Origin: Rosa chinensis
Taxonomy: Eukaryota > Streptophyta > Magnoliopsida > Rosales > Rosaceae
Assembly (NCBI RefSeq): GCF_002994745.2
Contig: NC_037092.1
Span: forward strand, 17,103,501-17,167,500
Reading direction: 5' to 3'
DNA: 64,000 bases
The position numbers and the translations under genes were made by a program. Shown here piece by piece: positions 1 to 13,680 of the stretch. The notes under the pieces were generated by a model that saw only the letters and a list, made by a program, of their open reading frames with translations, ran no database searches and was not told where the DNA came from. Every line of letters begins with the position of its first letter. The first letter of the stretch is position 1.

Positions 1-988
1 TGTTCCTTGTTAAAGTACAAAGCAATAGTAGGCCAGCATATCAATAGCAAAGCATTTCAGAGAAGTTTGACAAAAAAAAAAAAAATTGAGCAGGGTTAAT
101 CATAGCACACATCAGATTTCAAATGACATTACGTTTCAATTGCATCTGAGTATGTTCATTATTCATAAGGTTTCCATGGATTATAGACAAAGTTCTTAAA
201 GGGTGTCCTTAGCAACAAGGGTTTAGTGCAATGTCTTTGCACCCGTTCTAACCCTCTCAAGGTACCTACTTTAGCTGTTTTCTAGAGTTTCCTGAGCACA
301 AAAATGATTATGGGCTTGCCTAGAGGCCTCAGTTCTGAAAACTAGGTTAAAGGGGTATCCAGAAGGTAATAGGGAAATAAATAAAAAAGATAATAAAGAA
401 AAATATATCTGGGACCTTGTGTTTTAAAATAGTTGTATTTTTCACCTCTTCTGTTGCAATTTGATTTACAACCAATATAAATCAAGTCGTGTCCTGTTCC
501 TAGAATTTCATAGAAAATATAAGTAAACTGGACTGGTGATGTAACAATGATGAAGAAAAACTAGAGGGAAAATAAAATTCCAGAAACTGATGATTAAGCA
601 AACAAGGGTTAAGGATAAATTTTCAGAAACCCAGATATTACGCTTGATTGATTATAAACAACTACTGTATTGAAATGATAATGACAAGAAAAAATACAAT
701 GTTTGGAGGATAACCAACCCAATCCAAAATATCAAAGGCAGTTAGAAAAAAAAAAAAACCAAAAATATTGAGAAATCTACCAGAAAAAAATATAATGTAC
801 AGAACAAGAAATAAACTTTATAATCAACTTAATTGATTAAAGAAACTATTCTGATAAAATAAATTTCTAAATACCACAATACAAGTAAAAAGCCAATTGA
901 CACGCGTAAAGCAGTTGATTAACTGCTCCAGAGTATTATAGGCAGAACCATCGAATTTCAAAAATACAAAAGACTCCAATTTTAATAC
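1..988. other. Non-coding; intron at the left edge of the FGT1 gene
   Basis: No coding stretch related to the neighbouring gene was found on either strand. The last visible exon of the minus-strand FGT1 gene ends at 989 with a GT donor directly below it, so this stretch is read as an intron whose next exon lies outside the window. It is AT-rich with short poly(A) runs at 70-85 and 747-759. Confidence 0.6.
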
Positions 989-3900
989 CTTTCAAAGGCT
1001 AATATGGTATGTCGCCTCCCCATCCACTCCCTTCTAGATTCATAGAAGCCATCATGGGCACAACTAAGACCCTCCTCTTGTTTACCTTCAAGCATGGCAC
1101 TTGCAGACTAGAACATATAATATTAATTACATTGTACGATGAATAATTCAGAGAAAGAAAACCTCCGCAGAACGTAAAAATGAAAGGTACCTCCCATGTG
1201 ATGCCACGATCCAGGGTAAAAGTGAAGAGCACAGTTGAAGCTCCAGACATTTCGTCAACATGGACAGTCTGCATCAAATTGGAAGTCAACGTATAACATG
1301 TAACAGTGAAGTTCACTTGGTCACCAAGGACTTTGTGGTCAATCATCCTTGGAGTTAATATCAAGGGTACAGATTAAAAGAATGGACAAGTGTTTTAATC
1401 TCAACCCTCGAAATAAAATCCAAGGTTGGGTGACCACAAAATCCTTGGTCACTTGGTGACCAGGTGAACACTACTCTGATAAGCAAACATAAGAAGATTA
1501 TATGAAGCCTGACCTTTGGAGTTCCTTGTAGCTCTATAACATTAGCTTTCATATCAACAATCCCAGAGTCAAGATTTCCTTCAATGCGTGCATTATGGAC
1601 AAGAAGATCCAAAATACTAACAAATAACTCGAACAGCCTGTGCTTTGCCAGTGTCAGAATATTGAGCCCAACTAACTGCAATAAGGAAAGCACTGTTTAA
1701 CTTGCATATTACTGACCTATTTTGTACTTTAGGTGGCAATCCTAAAATCCGATTGAGGAAACGTCCGACGTCATGCATGTCTGAATCAGCCACACGGCCA
1801 GAGAGCTTGCCAGAATCTTTAGCTACATCACATACAGGGATATCATCAACAGAAGCACAGAATATAGTTAAAAGGAACAGCATGCTGGCAATCAGCATAG
1901 ATAATCCAAATCTAACTATAATGAAGTGATATATAGTTGCCTTAATAGTCAAAATAGCACCATTGCACTAGTGAACTTGACAATTTTCACTGCTTGATTT
2001 TATTTAGCCAATTCGCTCGTCCCAATATTCCCCACTCTGTCAATTTAAAGTTTCCATCCATCATTCTGTACAAAGTACCATGTTGGAGGGTATTTTTGTA
2101 GCTTCATTTTCCCAAAAAAATAACAATAATAAATAAATAAATAAAATTAAAACTTATTTAAAAATATATATAATCTTTATATCTTATTAACTTATTAAGG
2201 GTAAAGTGGGAACAGGATCATTTTCTTTTGACTGATTGATGGATGGAACTTTGGATTTGGAAGGGACAGGTTGGTCATTTCAGAGAGTTAGAAGTGCAAA
2301 TTGGCTAAAAGCAGCCGGGGGAACTGACATTTTGTTATTCCCAGGGGTATTTTAGGCTATTAAACTTATAAAATTAGCAATGTATTAGGAAAAAAAGATA
2401 CTGACTTCGCCACCAACTTATTATCTACTATGATAAGATATAAATGTTCTTAGAAAGATTACCATCCCTAATTATTCCTACAAACACAAGAGCAGCTCTT
2501 GCCTCCTCAATAAAATCTTGGATTGTCTCCGGGTCTTCAGATGAACATCCTGGTGGCACAACAGGCAGAGCTTCCTGGACATTGAATTCTAGTTATTTTG
2601 CATTATAATTGAATGTTTATTTGTAGAAATTTATTTTGGAAGTAACTAAACTATTTGCCAGGAGAAGTTCATAAAAACCTGCTCCAATATTCCTCTATAC
2701 ATCAATATTAATGCCTTCTTTCCATACGCACTATCATAATTATAGGCACTCAATGATGGGCCTGCCCTGCAATCCATCAGACCACATAATGAATCACAGG
2801 ACAAAGTTTACTTAATGGCTATAAAATTACTGAATCAAATTCAGCTAACCTGCGATCACCCTGAGTTAGAGCTCCAAGAGATTGTAATCTCTTTGCAACA
2901 ATGGATGCAAACCGACGTTCTCCACCGAGGTTAGTAAAGAGTAGCCTGCAAAGAAAACAAATATCGAACTGATTCACCCACTTTAAATAACACTAACAAG
3001 ATATCTGTTCCAGCTTATGCCATTCTAATTAGTGATCACATTGCTCAAAACATGAAAAATGATGAACACTGAAATACATTTTCTTCCAAAGCCACCAATT
3101 TGATCACTCTGGCCATAAATTCAACCAAAACCACTCAGACATCAGATTCCATAAGCTTACAATAATTAAGGATATCTGGATGCTATTTCATTACTTAGTC
3201 ACTTTTACAAGTCCAAATAGTACCTAGCTAGAATAGTCATTTCTAAATTAAAGGTCAATAGAAAAGCTAAAACCTAAATGTATCAATCAGTAAATTACTT
3301 TTGTACCCAAAAAAAAAAAAAAAATAGAAAACCATTTACACTTATTGTCTATTCAGTTGACCTGTATTCAGGAGCAGAAGCTTGATTTGACCGGTGAGTT
3401 CTTCCAAACTGTTGAATCGCTCGATCGGCACTCCAAGGAAGTTCCAGGGTTAGATGTACCCTTCTTTTCTGTCGTTAAGTTGTAGAATGCATGTAAATAG
3501 AACAAGCAAGCGAGGCAACTCATGATGCAAAAAAAGAGAAAAGATAGACATACCTGATTTACAGCTCTTCTATCTGCCTGCAAAGAAACACCAGCTGACC
3601 CAGCCTCAGAAATTATAGCAACAAACTTTTTGCCATCCATGAAAAGCTGTTTCTCATGCATGTTGACCATCTCCATGGAAACCTCCTTCCTAAAGCAAAG
3701 TTTAGTTTAGCCAACATAAAGAGTTGAAAATGAGAGTGAGAGAGGGGGGAAAAACTCACGTGTTACGAGCCTGATAGGTAACACCTTTACCATTAGATGC
3801 CCTCACAAGCATACCTCGCCTTCCTGTCATTTCAGCTACTTTATCAGGGCCTCCAAGCTGCCCCCCACCCCAAAGAAATAAACCACCAAAAAAAAATTAG

Positions 3901-4470
3901 AAAATAAAACTCTGTTTGATAAAAAAAGTTAAGTAGTAAACAGTAATCTGGAGGTTAAATCAGTATTAATTAAGCCAATAAGGCTTAAGGTTAAATTTTC
4001 TAAAACCCATACAATACCCCACTCTATATATAACTCTTAGCATAAATGGATTAAATAAAAGAGGGGCAAACTTGTAACTATGTGGTGGAAAAGACTAGGA
4101 TAAACACAGTTACGCTCTCATATTTAGCTATGCAGAAACTGCATAGTAGCAGTATTATGATGACTGTTGGATGCAATGGCTTGTACATGACAAGATGGCT
4201 TCCACTGCTTCCTTTTCAGATGGAGCAAGGAATATTGCTAATCGACATAGACTCAAACTAGAGTGAACCTTAGAGTGAGCTCTCATTTCCGAATTACATT
4301 TACTACAGAGTTAGAATGCTCATATAATATTACAACTTTTGCATACTACAAATAAGAAGAGAGAGAGAGAGAGAGAGAGAGAGTGTGTGAGTGAGCTCTC
4401 ATTTCCGAATTACATTTACTACAGAGTTAGAATGCTCATATAATATTACAACTTTTGCATACTACAAATA

Positions 4471-4507
<37 letters not shown>

Positions 4508-7500
4508 TGTGTGTGTGTGGCTTCTACCTGATCAATGATATCGTCCAAAGGATTGTTTGGAAGATCCAAGGAACGAATTATCGCCAGAATCTTTGACTTA
4601 CGCTCCAAAGCTGCTTCATACCTAAAACAAGATTATGAAACTCATATTGATGATTACATGATAAAGAACTTCTGAAACATGAGGCCCTTAAGGGGAAAAA
4701 CAATTTATAGTTACCTCTTCTTCAATTCAGCTATATACTGCTCTCTCCGTTGAAGATATTCATCTGTTTTTTCCTTGCACGAATGACATGACCAATCTTC
4801 TGATACCTCATCTATCACAGGTGGGATAAGGCATTCAGCATGGACCAGTTGGCCACAACAGGAACAGTGGAGCAATTTCTTTCTTTCCTGCAGAAAGTAA
4901 CCAATGGATAAGTAACATAATGCAAAAGATCAAGCCATCTTAATATATCAAATAGAAGTACCGTTTCAGCATTGCAGATTTCACAGATTTGAAACTCATC
5001 ATCTGATTCAGTAGATTCAACAGCAGAATCAGCTGCATTCATCAAAACAAACATGAGAATTAAAAATCATGCACAATAGCCTACAACAATCGTATAACTG
5101 CTGACCAAACATAGAATAAAATGATTCATGACTGAAGCAGAAATGCCCTAAAAGAAGAACATACTGAAACTATTGAACAATTACACAAAATATTCTAGCA
5201 GGTGCGTTCCACACAAAAGAAAAGGAAACTAAACAAAAATTTGTAATTGCTCAAAAAAAAAAAAACAAATATTGTAAAAGCCACTGAGAGATATGCCAAA
5301 TTATGACTTTCAGAATCTAACCAGAAATTACGTATGTTTGGGAGCAAAATTCTATGTGAGAAACATCAAGATATCAAAGATAAAGACATGCACTCTATGT
5401 GTCATCAGCTGGTGTTCTAAATCTCACTTTCAGATTCTTCGTCACTTTCGTTATCAATTGGCGGTTGCACTTTTGCAACTTTCCTCACTCTCCCTTTCAT
5501 CGAAACACCAGGACTTGCTGAGTGCCTCTTCCGTTGAAGCTCCTTTACACTTTCTTCTCCTATTACAACTCAAAAGATTTAATAGGTAGCAACACTAAAC
5601 TAAATAATTTGCAAAGAATAGTACTATAACACACAACCTGTGACAGGATCAGGCTTTTCAGGCAAAGGATAGTTTTCTTCAACAAATTTCAGCAACAGTT
5701 CTCGAGGTCCCGAAATAAAATCATCAAGCTCAAGACCCTGAGGAAACACCAAAAAATAAATAAATATAGTAAAAAAAAACAAATAACCAAGTACAAATGA
5801 AACCCATATACTACCCACATATTTAGTCACAGCTTCTTCAGTTCGTGCCTCTCCAGTACTCTGAAGGCCAATTACGACACACTTGTCATCCATCAACGCT
5901 TTCTTCGCTAGTCTTACAGCAGCAGGAACCTTAGCCGACATGCACATATGTCTAAAGAAACGCTGCAACATATGGACAAGACAAATAGCATTAGAAGACT
6001 GATATATATAAAAAAAAATCTAAAATCACAACTGCAATAGTTTGAACAATTGTGAAAAGTCTAAACTTTCAAACATCCATGAACCAAGAATATTAGATAC
6101 CTGATGACTAGCCCAATATAATCGCCAGACTTGACTAGAAATGGGCTTTTCATTAGTGAGATAGGCAGTAGCTGTTAGTATTTCGACTCGCAGCTCTGTC
6201 CAAAATTCTGCTGCTTTTTTGTACATTTCCTAAGAAGACAACAATGTGATATTATCACATAAGCAAATTAAAAACATTTAGAAAGCTCAAAAACATCACA
6301 TGATCAGAGAGAAACTGTGCCTCGCTAAAAGTAGTACAGGATGCAGAGCTGGACTAATGGGAAGAAAAAGGAAATCTACGAAGAAAGATCTTCGATTAAC
6401 AACGAGCACATCTCCAGTTTAAATCAGATCACAAACTAAGTACGCCTTTATATGTTACTGATCAAAATTAAAGTTGTTGAATAGTCAAGATAGTATGGTT
6501 CTACATCCTGTATTATTGTGCCGACCTAACGAGGAACAAAAAAGGAATTTTATGACGAGGTCTTCGATTGATTAGCACATTCAGATCTTGCCCCTTAAAG
6601 CAGCATGCAAACTAAGTATGCCTTAGATGTTCTGATGAATTTTAAAATTGTTGAATCATCAAGGTGTATTCTTATTTTTTTAAAAATAATAAAAAATCAT
6701 CAAGGTGTATTGAAACATTTTTCTTTTCTTCCTACTTAGTCTTCTAGATTGCGCACTTCTATCTCTCAGATATCTAGCCATATATGTAAGGTTTCTTTCT
6801 TTCTCCCTCTCTCTTCAGACTTCAGTGATCCAGTTTATAGCAATTCTTTTGCAGTCCACTACTTCAGAACGTCAAATTAAAGTTACTCTAAAGATTCTAA
6901 GCAGACCATATCAGGGCTCTTGTTCTTCCAGTCTTTTCCTGTACTTAAGAGATGTTACTTATAGTCAGTTATCAATATATAGCAAGTTTTTTTATCATGC
7001 TTGCCTCCTAAGCCGCATTGTTACATTCTTCGCATTTGTTGCTACTAATTAAATCCTAAATCTCAGATTGCGCCTCAGATATATAAGCACATGAGTGTAT
7101 TATACCATCATTTCATCTTCTAGTGGTGCCTCAACAACGTCAAACTCTGCTCCTTTATAGCTAAGAGTACGACAGACATACATCCCCCTGAAACATCAAA
7201 GAACATAATTAACACATTTATCTCAAAACAACAATCGTGTTCTAAGGACCTAAGTTGAGGACTTGCATCTCAGTTATTAGAGTATATGTGGACAGATGCA
7301 AAGCACACTGGGTGACAGTGAGCACATTTTATCGATCTATATCTGAGTTAGTAGCTGAATGCAGGTCCTCAACTTGAGTCCCCAACTTAGGTCTTCATTA
7401 CAACGTCTCTGCTCATAACAAGTCTTTTAAACATAACTTTCTCAGCTCAGTTACCTTGCTTTCATGTCCATGGCAACAAGTTCAAGTGCACCAACACCTC

Positions 7501-10500
7501 CTTTCTCAAGAGCACCTACAGAAAATAATAAAGAAAATTTCTCTTTTTGATTATCTGGAAGCTAGGAACTAAATGTAAAAGTAAACACAGAAGAATTGAA
7601 GTTGTTGTGAACCAGCAAGCACAAACAGAAGAATGAACATATGTTATATAATATGTAGACAAAGGAAACAAACAATAGAAATGGCTCTTGCTTGAAATAC
7701 CATGAATTCCAATGTGACTATAGATGCCAGGTTTTTATATTTGTTTCACTAGGGTAGTTTGTTTTGCTTGATGTCCATTTTTCTAGTACCCTTTATCCCC
7801 ATATAACAAAAGTTCCTGTTTCCTATACCAAAAAATGGTATATAAATAATAATTAATATTGATGACCATGATAATAATATTAACTCAGGATAATGACAAT
7901 GAAGATCCCAACTAAGCAATCTAATCGTCCAGCAATTCAGAAAAATATGAACCTAAACCCTATGGCGTGATGGGTTTGCACTGCATGATTTTGTATCTGT
8001 TGCTACAACTAGCTGAAGAGAAACACTTCCTACAAAAGGTAGAAACACAGAAGAATTCACATATTGCTTAAATTATGTGCATAGATTCTTCAAGATAGTT
8101 ACCACTCTCACAAGTGGAAAATTTTGTTTGTTCCGACCCTAACAAAACAAAACCACTCTAGGACATTAGACAAAATGGGGAAAGAAAAGACAAAGGCAAA
8201 AAAGGAAAGCAAAACTGTAAACACACAAAGGAAAGCATAGTGAGCCTGAGACACAAAGAGTTCGAGAAAGATCATCTAAAAATGATGGCACCACTATTTC
8301 AGCATCAAAACTAAGCAAAATATATACACAAAAGGTCTTATGAATAACAGAAAATTAAACAATAAACAAGAGAAAAAAAGATATAGAGTTACTGTAAGCA
8401 AAACCCCACCTAGAAATTCACGGAACTCAGAAAAAGATGTTCCAGGGCCCCAAAGACCAAGCCGAACCATGTAACCCAAGTTGCGTGGTTCTGATGCACC
8501 AGTTGCCGAGCAATAAATAACCCGAGCTTCAGGCAGTCGAGCCTGTGATGTCAGGAAAAAAAATATATTAGAATTTACAGATTACTTTTATACAATTTTG
8601 TGCTCACATACTGCTACAGATCATTTTATCCTTGAATAAAACAAATTTTGGTATTACAATCATGCATAATTGTGTCATGTGAGGTGAGGGGATTTTTTTC
8701 TCTTTTTTGTTGTTGTGTGTGTGTGTGTTGTGGGGGGGGTGTTGAGGACTTCAGGACTTTCGTTGTTGTGTTAAAAGGCGTGTCATGATGGATGTCCTTC
8801 CATTGGCTAAGTTGATTGGGGGAAGCTACTTCATGGGATTAAGAGAGGGAGAGGGAGGGGGGGGGGGGGGGGTGGAGGACTTGAGGACTTTCATTGTTGT
8901 GTTAAAAGGCGTGTCATGATGGACGTCCTTCCATTGGCTAAGTTGATTGAGGGAAGCTACTTAATGGGATTAAGAGATCTAAATAGGTTGGAACTGCAGT
9001 GACAAACTTTCAAGGTAGAGCTTCTCCTTAAAACTTTTGTTTTAATCACAAATTATCAGTATTGAGAATCTTTTTCTGCAACCTTTATTCAGCTATTCTG
9101 GTTTGAAAAATTGTATTATTTATTCCGGTGCACGTGTAAACATTTCTGCACTAGAGGACATTAAAGTTAAAAAAAAAAAAAAAGGAACTTCAATACAGTA
9201 TATTTGTCCAAATTGGCAGGAAAAAATTGGGTATTAAAATGACAAGGAGAGGCCATTTGTGTCTCGAGTCTCAACTTTGACCCAAAATTTCCACTGGCTG
9301 CAATAGATCTAACAATTCCGTGTTTCTTAATCCAAATTAAATTGACTAGAAGAAATTCATTTAGAACCTTAGTTTATTAGCATCAACATTTTGGCTGGAT
9401 TAAGTTGAAAGCAACACACCCACTAAGGTTATCTGAAATGAGATTGAGTTGGACTTAATAAGCATAGCAGTAATCAGAATCATAAAAATCCCCAATAAAA
9501 TACAAGGAGACACCAATGCAATTTTAAACAGCTACAAAAACTAAGGAACCTAAGATCTTAATAATCAGTATTTGCAACTTGAAGACAAACCTGAATGTCA
9601 AGAACTGCTTCACCGGTTCGTGTTGGCTGACTTCCAGCTTCAGGTATCAAATTTTTGGCTTTGTGACACTACAATGAAGCCATTGACCTTTAGCAATAGA
9701 AAGCAGAATATATTGACACCATGGAACATATTATTCCATCAATTAATTTAAAAGACAATTTGAAGTTCATATAAAATATATTTATGATGAACAAATATTA
9801 CCTCGTCAAAGACGATAAGACCATCATATCCTGATCCACACCACTGCACAAGCTGCTGCATGCGTGAACGACCTTTCTCAGAAGATGCTATAAGGCTGCT
9901 GTATGTGAGGAATATAACTCCCTCCTTGATGCCAACAGACTTGGAATCAAGCTTAGAATATGGCAGCTTGTTCAAAGCATGAACTGCAAACCAAATTGAA
10001 TATATATAATATTGATCTCAAAGATAGAGCTTATCACACAGGGAAGAACAGGAGAGTTCTGAAATCTAGAAACATAACAAAACTTTGTAAGCAATTAATG
10101 GAACGAGGTAAAGTACCATCCAATAACTGTTTAAATCGTCCGCATCATATTTATATTATGTAACCACCCCCCTCTTATATATCCAATATTTGATGCTTTA
10201 ATGAGTAATCTTTATTGTCATCAATAAGAAATTAAATGTAGTCACATACATCAGCTTAGCATCTCTTGCAACTACATCGTCCATATCTGAAAACTATGAT
10301 GCTTTACATTTACCTTCTATACAAGTTGCGCCTACATCATCTAAGTCTCTTCTTGCATCAAACTTCAAGTCTGAACCAACAGAAATCCACCTGCATGATT
10401 TCGGTTCCGAGAGCAGAAGCGTTACATAACCTTTCAAATACATGACATCAGCTTAGCAAAATTTTAACTTGGGTAAATTCCAACCAATGAAACAAACTTA

Positions 10501-13303
10501 CACTGCCTTTCTCCTCCCATGGTGCCAATTTTCCCAAATTAACCCTGCAATTGTTCGACCTTTACCCACACCAGCTCCATCTCCAACAAAGAATCCAGCC
10601 CTAACACCACTCGGAAGGTGCTGGAGGTGTCTCTGTCAAGAAGACCAACACGGTTTCAATTTTTTTTTTTTTAAAAAAAAAGAAAAAGAAAAAAAAAGGC
10701 ATGCTAAGACCATTAACTAAAAGAGGGGCAATAATAGCAACCTGACAGGCATAAACCAATGTCTCAATCTGCAAACATGATAAAGCCTTTGAATTTTCCA
10801 AATCATCCTTGATTGTTAGATCGTAAGTGGGCTCAGGTGGCTGCACAGCCGACAGGGATGATGTTTCCACAACAGGATCTGGATGAGGAGGTCCAATGGA
10901 CAGCTTTGGAGGGCGCTGCACAAAGGTAGGCAACAAAAGTTATCGGAGATGCATGTTCCAGAAGTTTAAATGACAAGTCAATAAACAAAATTTGAGATGA
11001 GAAAGAAACACCCAACATAGAACTATTAATCATGACTTCTCAAGAGTTTTGAGATGAAGCTAGCATAGAATAGTGCTTATGAATGGAAAATGAAAACACT
11101 CACATAATCTGTAAATGTTTCCCCGGCCAGGCCACCTTCATCTTCTTCTCGCTCCACTTCAATGGCAACCTGACACATTTGAAAGTAGCAAGGAGAATAT
11201 AAGCCTATGTGTTAAACTTGCCAATATGGTTCAGAATATAAACAATTCCATAATGCACATTTGAACTGTCTTTGAAATACAATGCAGGACTTGGTATTTT
11301 CAACATGTCCCCTGACGAACTGAGCCTGATACATGGATCAACTATATTGGGTGACATGACATGAAGCACATGTTACCATTATTATGCATAGCACAAATTG
11401 CATGCTCTACTACCATGTCTTAAGAGTATCTGATCTAGGATTTTTGATCTCAACAGAAATGCTGGTTGATTGCAATAGTTTCACAAACTATAAATAATCA
11501 ACTAGGTATTGACAGTGAATATGAACCGATAAAACTCCTCTCAAGTATCAACTAAAAGCAATACAAAAAGATGAATTTTACTTCTCAGGAAAACCAAAAC
11601 CCAATGTCTCTTTGTTAAGTTAGGAGAGAAACACAGCTAATACTCAAGTTTACTAAACTGGAGTTCACATTATCAATTCAAGGACCAATTATTTTTGCTA
11701 GTTTGCCTCTAAGTAGATTTTACTATTTTAGCACTATCTATCAAAACTCTGTTCGTTACTGAAACCAAAACAAAAAAAAAAAAAAATAAGGAGACCAATC
11801 ACCTTGTTTCCCCATGGTTAGTCCTAGTAGATTAAATTCCACAAAGACTCCGTGAATGAACTCTTCAAAGAAAATCCAACTCAGCAAAACATCATACAAT
11901 ATTATACCACTATTACATACAATATTATACTGGACAAAACTGTCAAATTATCTTATGAAAAAGAAACTGTCAAATAAGAAATAATACTTAAATTAGACCT
12001 ATAAGAATAGTGAATCACAACTAGCACATACATAGCACAGACTACTAGAAAGGGGAAATGTGCCAAGGTAGGAGCATGCTCCTCCAATTGGTGAATCCAG
12101 TATCAAACAGAATTAGCTTTAGTGCACTACAGAGATACACTAAAGGTTTAAAGCACCACCCAGCAGAACCCCTAGCCGCAGCAACCATGTGTGTGTGTGT
12201 GTGTGTAAACATATACTTTTATGAAATAATTAAATGACACTCACACCACGGGTGCAACATCACAATGTTAGATTAGAAGCACGCTATACTTGCAGGTTTT
12301 CTCTCATCATAATCAAAAGTTCTGCCTACGCTCAATTCTGAGAATAAGTTGAACTTTGTAGACATGTTTTCAATATAGCCATTGAAAAGTTTTAAGTTTG
12401 AATATTGTGCTAAGGTTCTGAAGCTAATCTTCTTTCAAATTAAGTGAAACATTCCATCTTGTGTTCCTCTTTTGCTATTCCTTTCTAGTTTTCATTATCT
12501 GCAGTTACTTTCATCTGAACTCCAAAGATAAACAAACATAAGGGGAACTCTAGATTTTGAATACACAAATGGACAGTTATAATTTATTGGTGATCATCCA
12601 GTCAGTCACTTCTGAGTAACATTATTACAAATAATAACACCAATTTCAAAATCATATCAGTCCCTCACTATATGCTCGGTAATCACTTTTACATATGCCT
12701 AAAGGGTTCCGAAAGAGCTCAACCTAAACCATTATAATATATGAAGACTTTCTGGGCCTATGTATGCATGGCAAAGTAACACTAGCAACTTAAACAATTC
12801 TACATTCTGCATTGCATATCCGAAATTCTTAGCAAAGTGAGTGACATTACCTCGTTGACCTCCTCGGAAGGCGGTGGCAGCAAGAACTCTTTGAGCTTGG
12901 ACACATCGACGGCAAGGTCAACATGGCACTGAGGGCACTGAAACCGAGAGAGTCCATGAGGCACATTGAGAATCGCCTTGCAGTTGGCGCAGGGGAGCTG
13001 GATCTTCGTAGGATCGACGCCGTGGGCGGCCACGTGCTGCGGCTGCGGCCGCGGCGGCGGGGCCAGGGGAAGCGGGCCCTTGTTGGGCTGGTTATGGGCC
13101 TGGGCCCGGCTCATCAGCTCCGGCGGAAGCATCTGCGGCAATTGACAAGTGCCGCAGACGAATTCGGTGACCCCGGCCGCGATGGTGAGGATCTTGTGGC
13201 AGCCGGCGCACCGCACCTGGACGCCTCCGACGGGCCCGCTGGCGCCGGCGGTCGGCAATTGCGGCGGGACCGACGGAGGCTGCTGCTGCTGCTGCTGCGC
13301 CAT
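989..13303 (-). CDS. FGT1: FORGETTER1 / strawberry notch-type helicase with PHD finger, 3' end outside the window
   Basis: Orthologue of Arabidopsis FGT1, a nuclear chromatin-associated strawberry-notch helicase needed for heat-stress memory (family knowledge). I trace 27 exons with GT-AG borders: 12851-13303, 11104-11169, 10742-10915, 10502-10632, 10314-10390, 9802-9983, 9591-9668, 8410-8542, 7455-7515, 7106-7187, 6101-6229, 5819-5962, 5638-5737, 5428-5559, 4962-5032, 4715-4887, 4528-4621, 3760-3857, 3554-3689, 3362-3468, 2850-2945, 2679-2766, 2463-2574, 1717-1822, 1514-1637, 1191-1268, 989-1107. They give about 1114 residues in one open frame. A poly-Q start is followed by two LSD1-type CxxC zinc fingers (about 32-55 and 105-126). 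Then come a Walker A motif [11 protein letters not shown] (about 248-258), a DECH box (about 360-363), a PHD finger (about 663-700) and a helicase-C motif [10 protein letters not shown] (about 858-867). About 150 C-terminal residues are missing at the window edge. The start at 13303 precedes the poly-Q tract. The exon 24 acceptor (1822/1823) is the least certain border. Confidence 0.93.
4277..4508. repeat. Tandem duplication (2 x about 116 bp) with GA microsatellites, FGT1 intron
   Basis: The segment starting GAGCTCTCATTTCCG at 4277 is repeated from 4393. Each copy ends in a (GA)n run followed by GT dinucleotides. Apart from the microsatellite length the copies look identical, so the duplication is recent. 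It lies in the intron between the exons at 3760-3857 and 4528-4621, ending only about 20 bp from the latter. Confidence 0.85.
7247..7393. mobile_element. Short foldback element (MITE-like) in an FGT1 intron
   Basis: The left end GACCTAAGTTGAGGACTTGC is matched in inverted orientation by the right end, which reads GACCTAAGTTGGGGACTC and then AAGTTGAGGACCTGCAT. The unit is about 147 bp with no coding content. I could not define a clean target-site duplication, so the superfamily is open. It sits in the intron between exons 7106-7187 and 7455-7515. Confidence 0.55.
8744..8985. repeat. Direct repeat (2 x about 130 bp) separated by a poly-G tract, FGT1 intron
   Basis: The block beginning GAGGACTTCAGGACTTTCG at 8744 is repeated from 8875 with a few substitutions. 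An uninterrupted G run of about 17 bases (around 8856-8872) marks the junction, and a shorter G run precedes the first copy. It lies in the large intron between the exons at 8410-8542 and 9591-9668. Replication slippage around the G tract is a likely origin. Confidence 0.8.
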
Positions 13304-13680
13304 GGTGGTGGATCAAAACCCTAGCGCGGTCTGGAATTGTGGCGGGGAGGAAGAGCCAGAATGGTTTAGGGAAGAGGGGGATTTGGGAAGTTAAGGCGCG
13401 AAGAGAAGAGGGTTTGGGACTTCGGGGTTTCCCACTTTCCCTCTGTGTCTTTATTTTTTTGGCTTTTATTCTCACAAGAGAGAGAGAGAGAGAGAGAGAT
13501 CAAAATGACGTTTGCGATTTCCTCTCCCTATCTAACTGTACGCCTGAACCTGGCACGTGCGCTTGGCACGTGACATTCCCCTTTCAAGGCCAAAGACCCA
13601 CTGTAACTGGACAGTAACTTCCACTGTAACTGTCATCTCCCCCCACACAGAAGTCTGTGAGTAATAGTCTTTGCCCTATA
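13304..13680 (-). promoter_or_regulatory. FGT1 5' leader and proximal promoter with two G-boxes
   Basis: Directly upstream of the FGT1 start. It has a (GA)n tract at 13479-13499, common in plant leaders and core promoters. Two perfect CACGTG G-boxes (13554-13559 and 13567-13572) lie 13 bp apart, about 250-270 bp from the ATG. G-boxes bind bZIP and bHLH factors in general; which factor acts here cannot be told. No clear TATA box was seen. Confidence 0.5.

Noticed and set aside
12923..13475. Long GC-rich open frames on both strands around the FGT1 start
   Set aside because: They are out-of-frame shadows of FGT1 exon 1; only the 12800-13303 minus frame matches the protein family.
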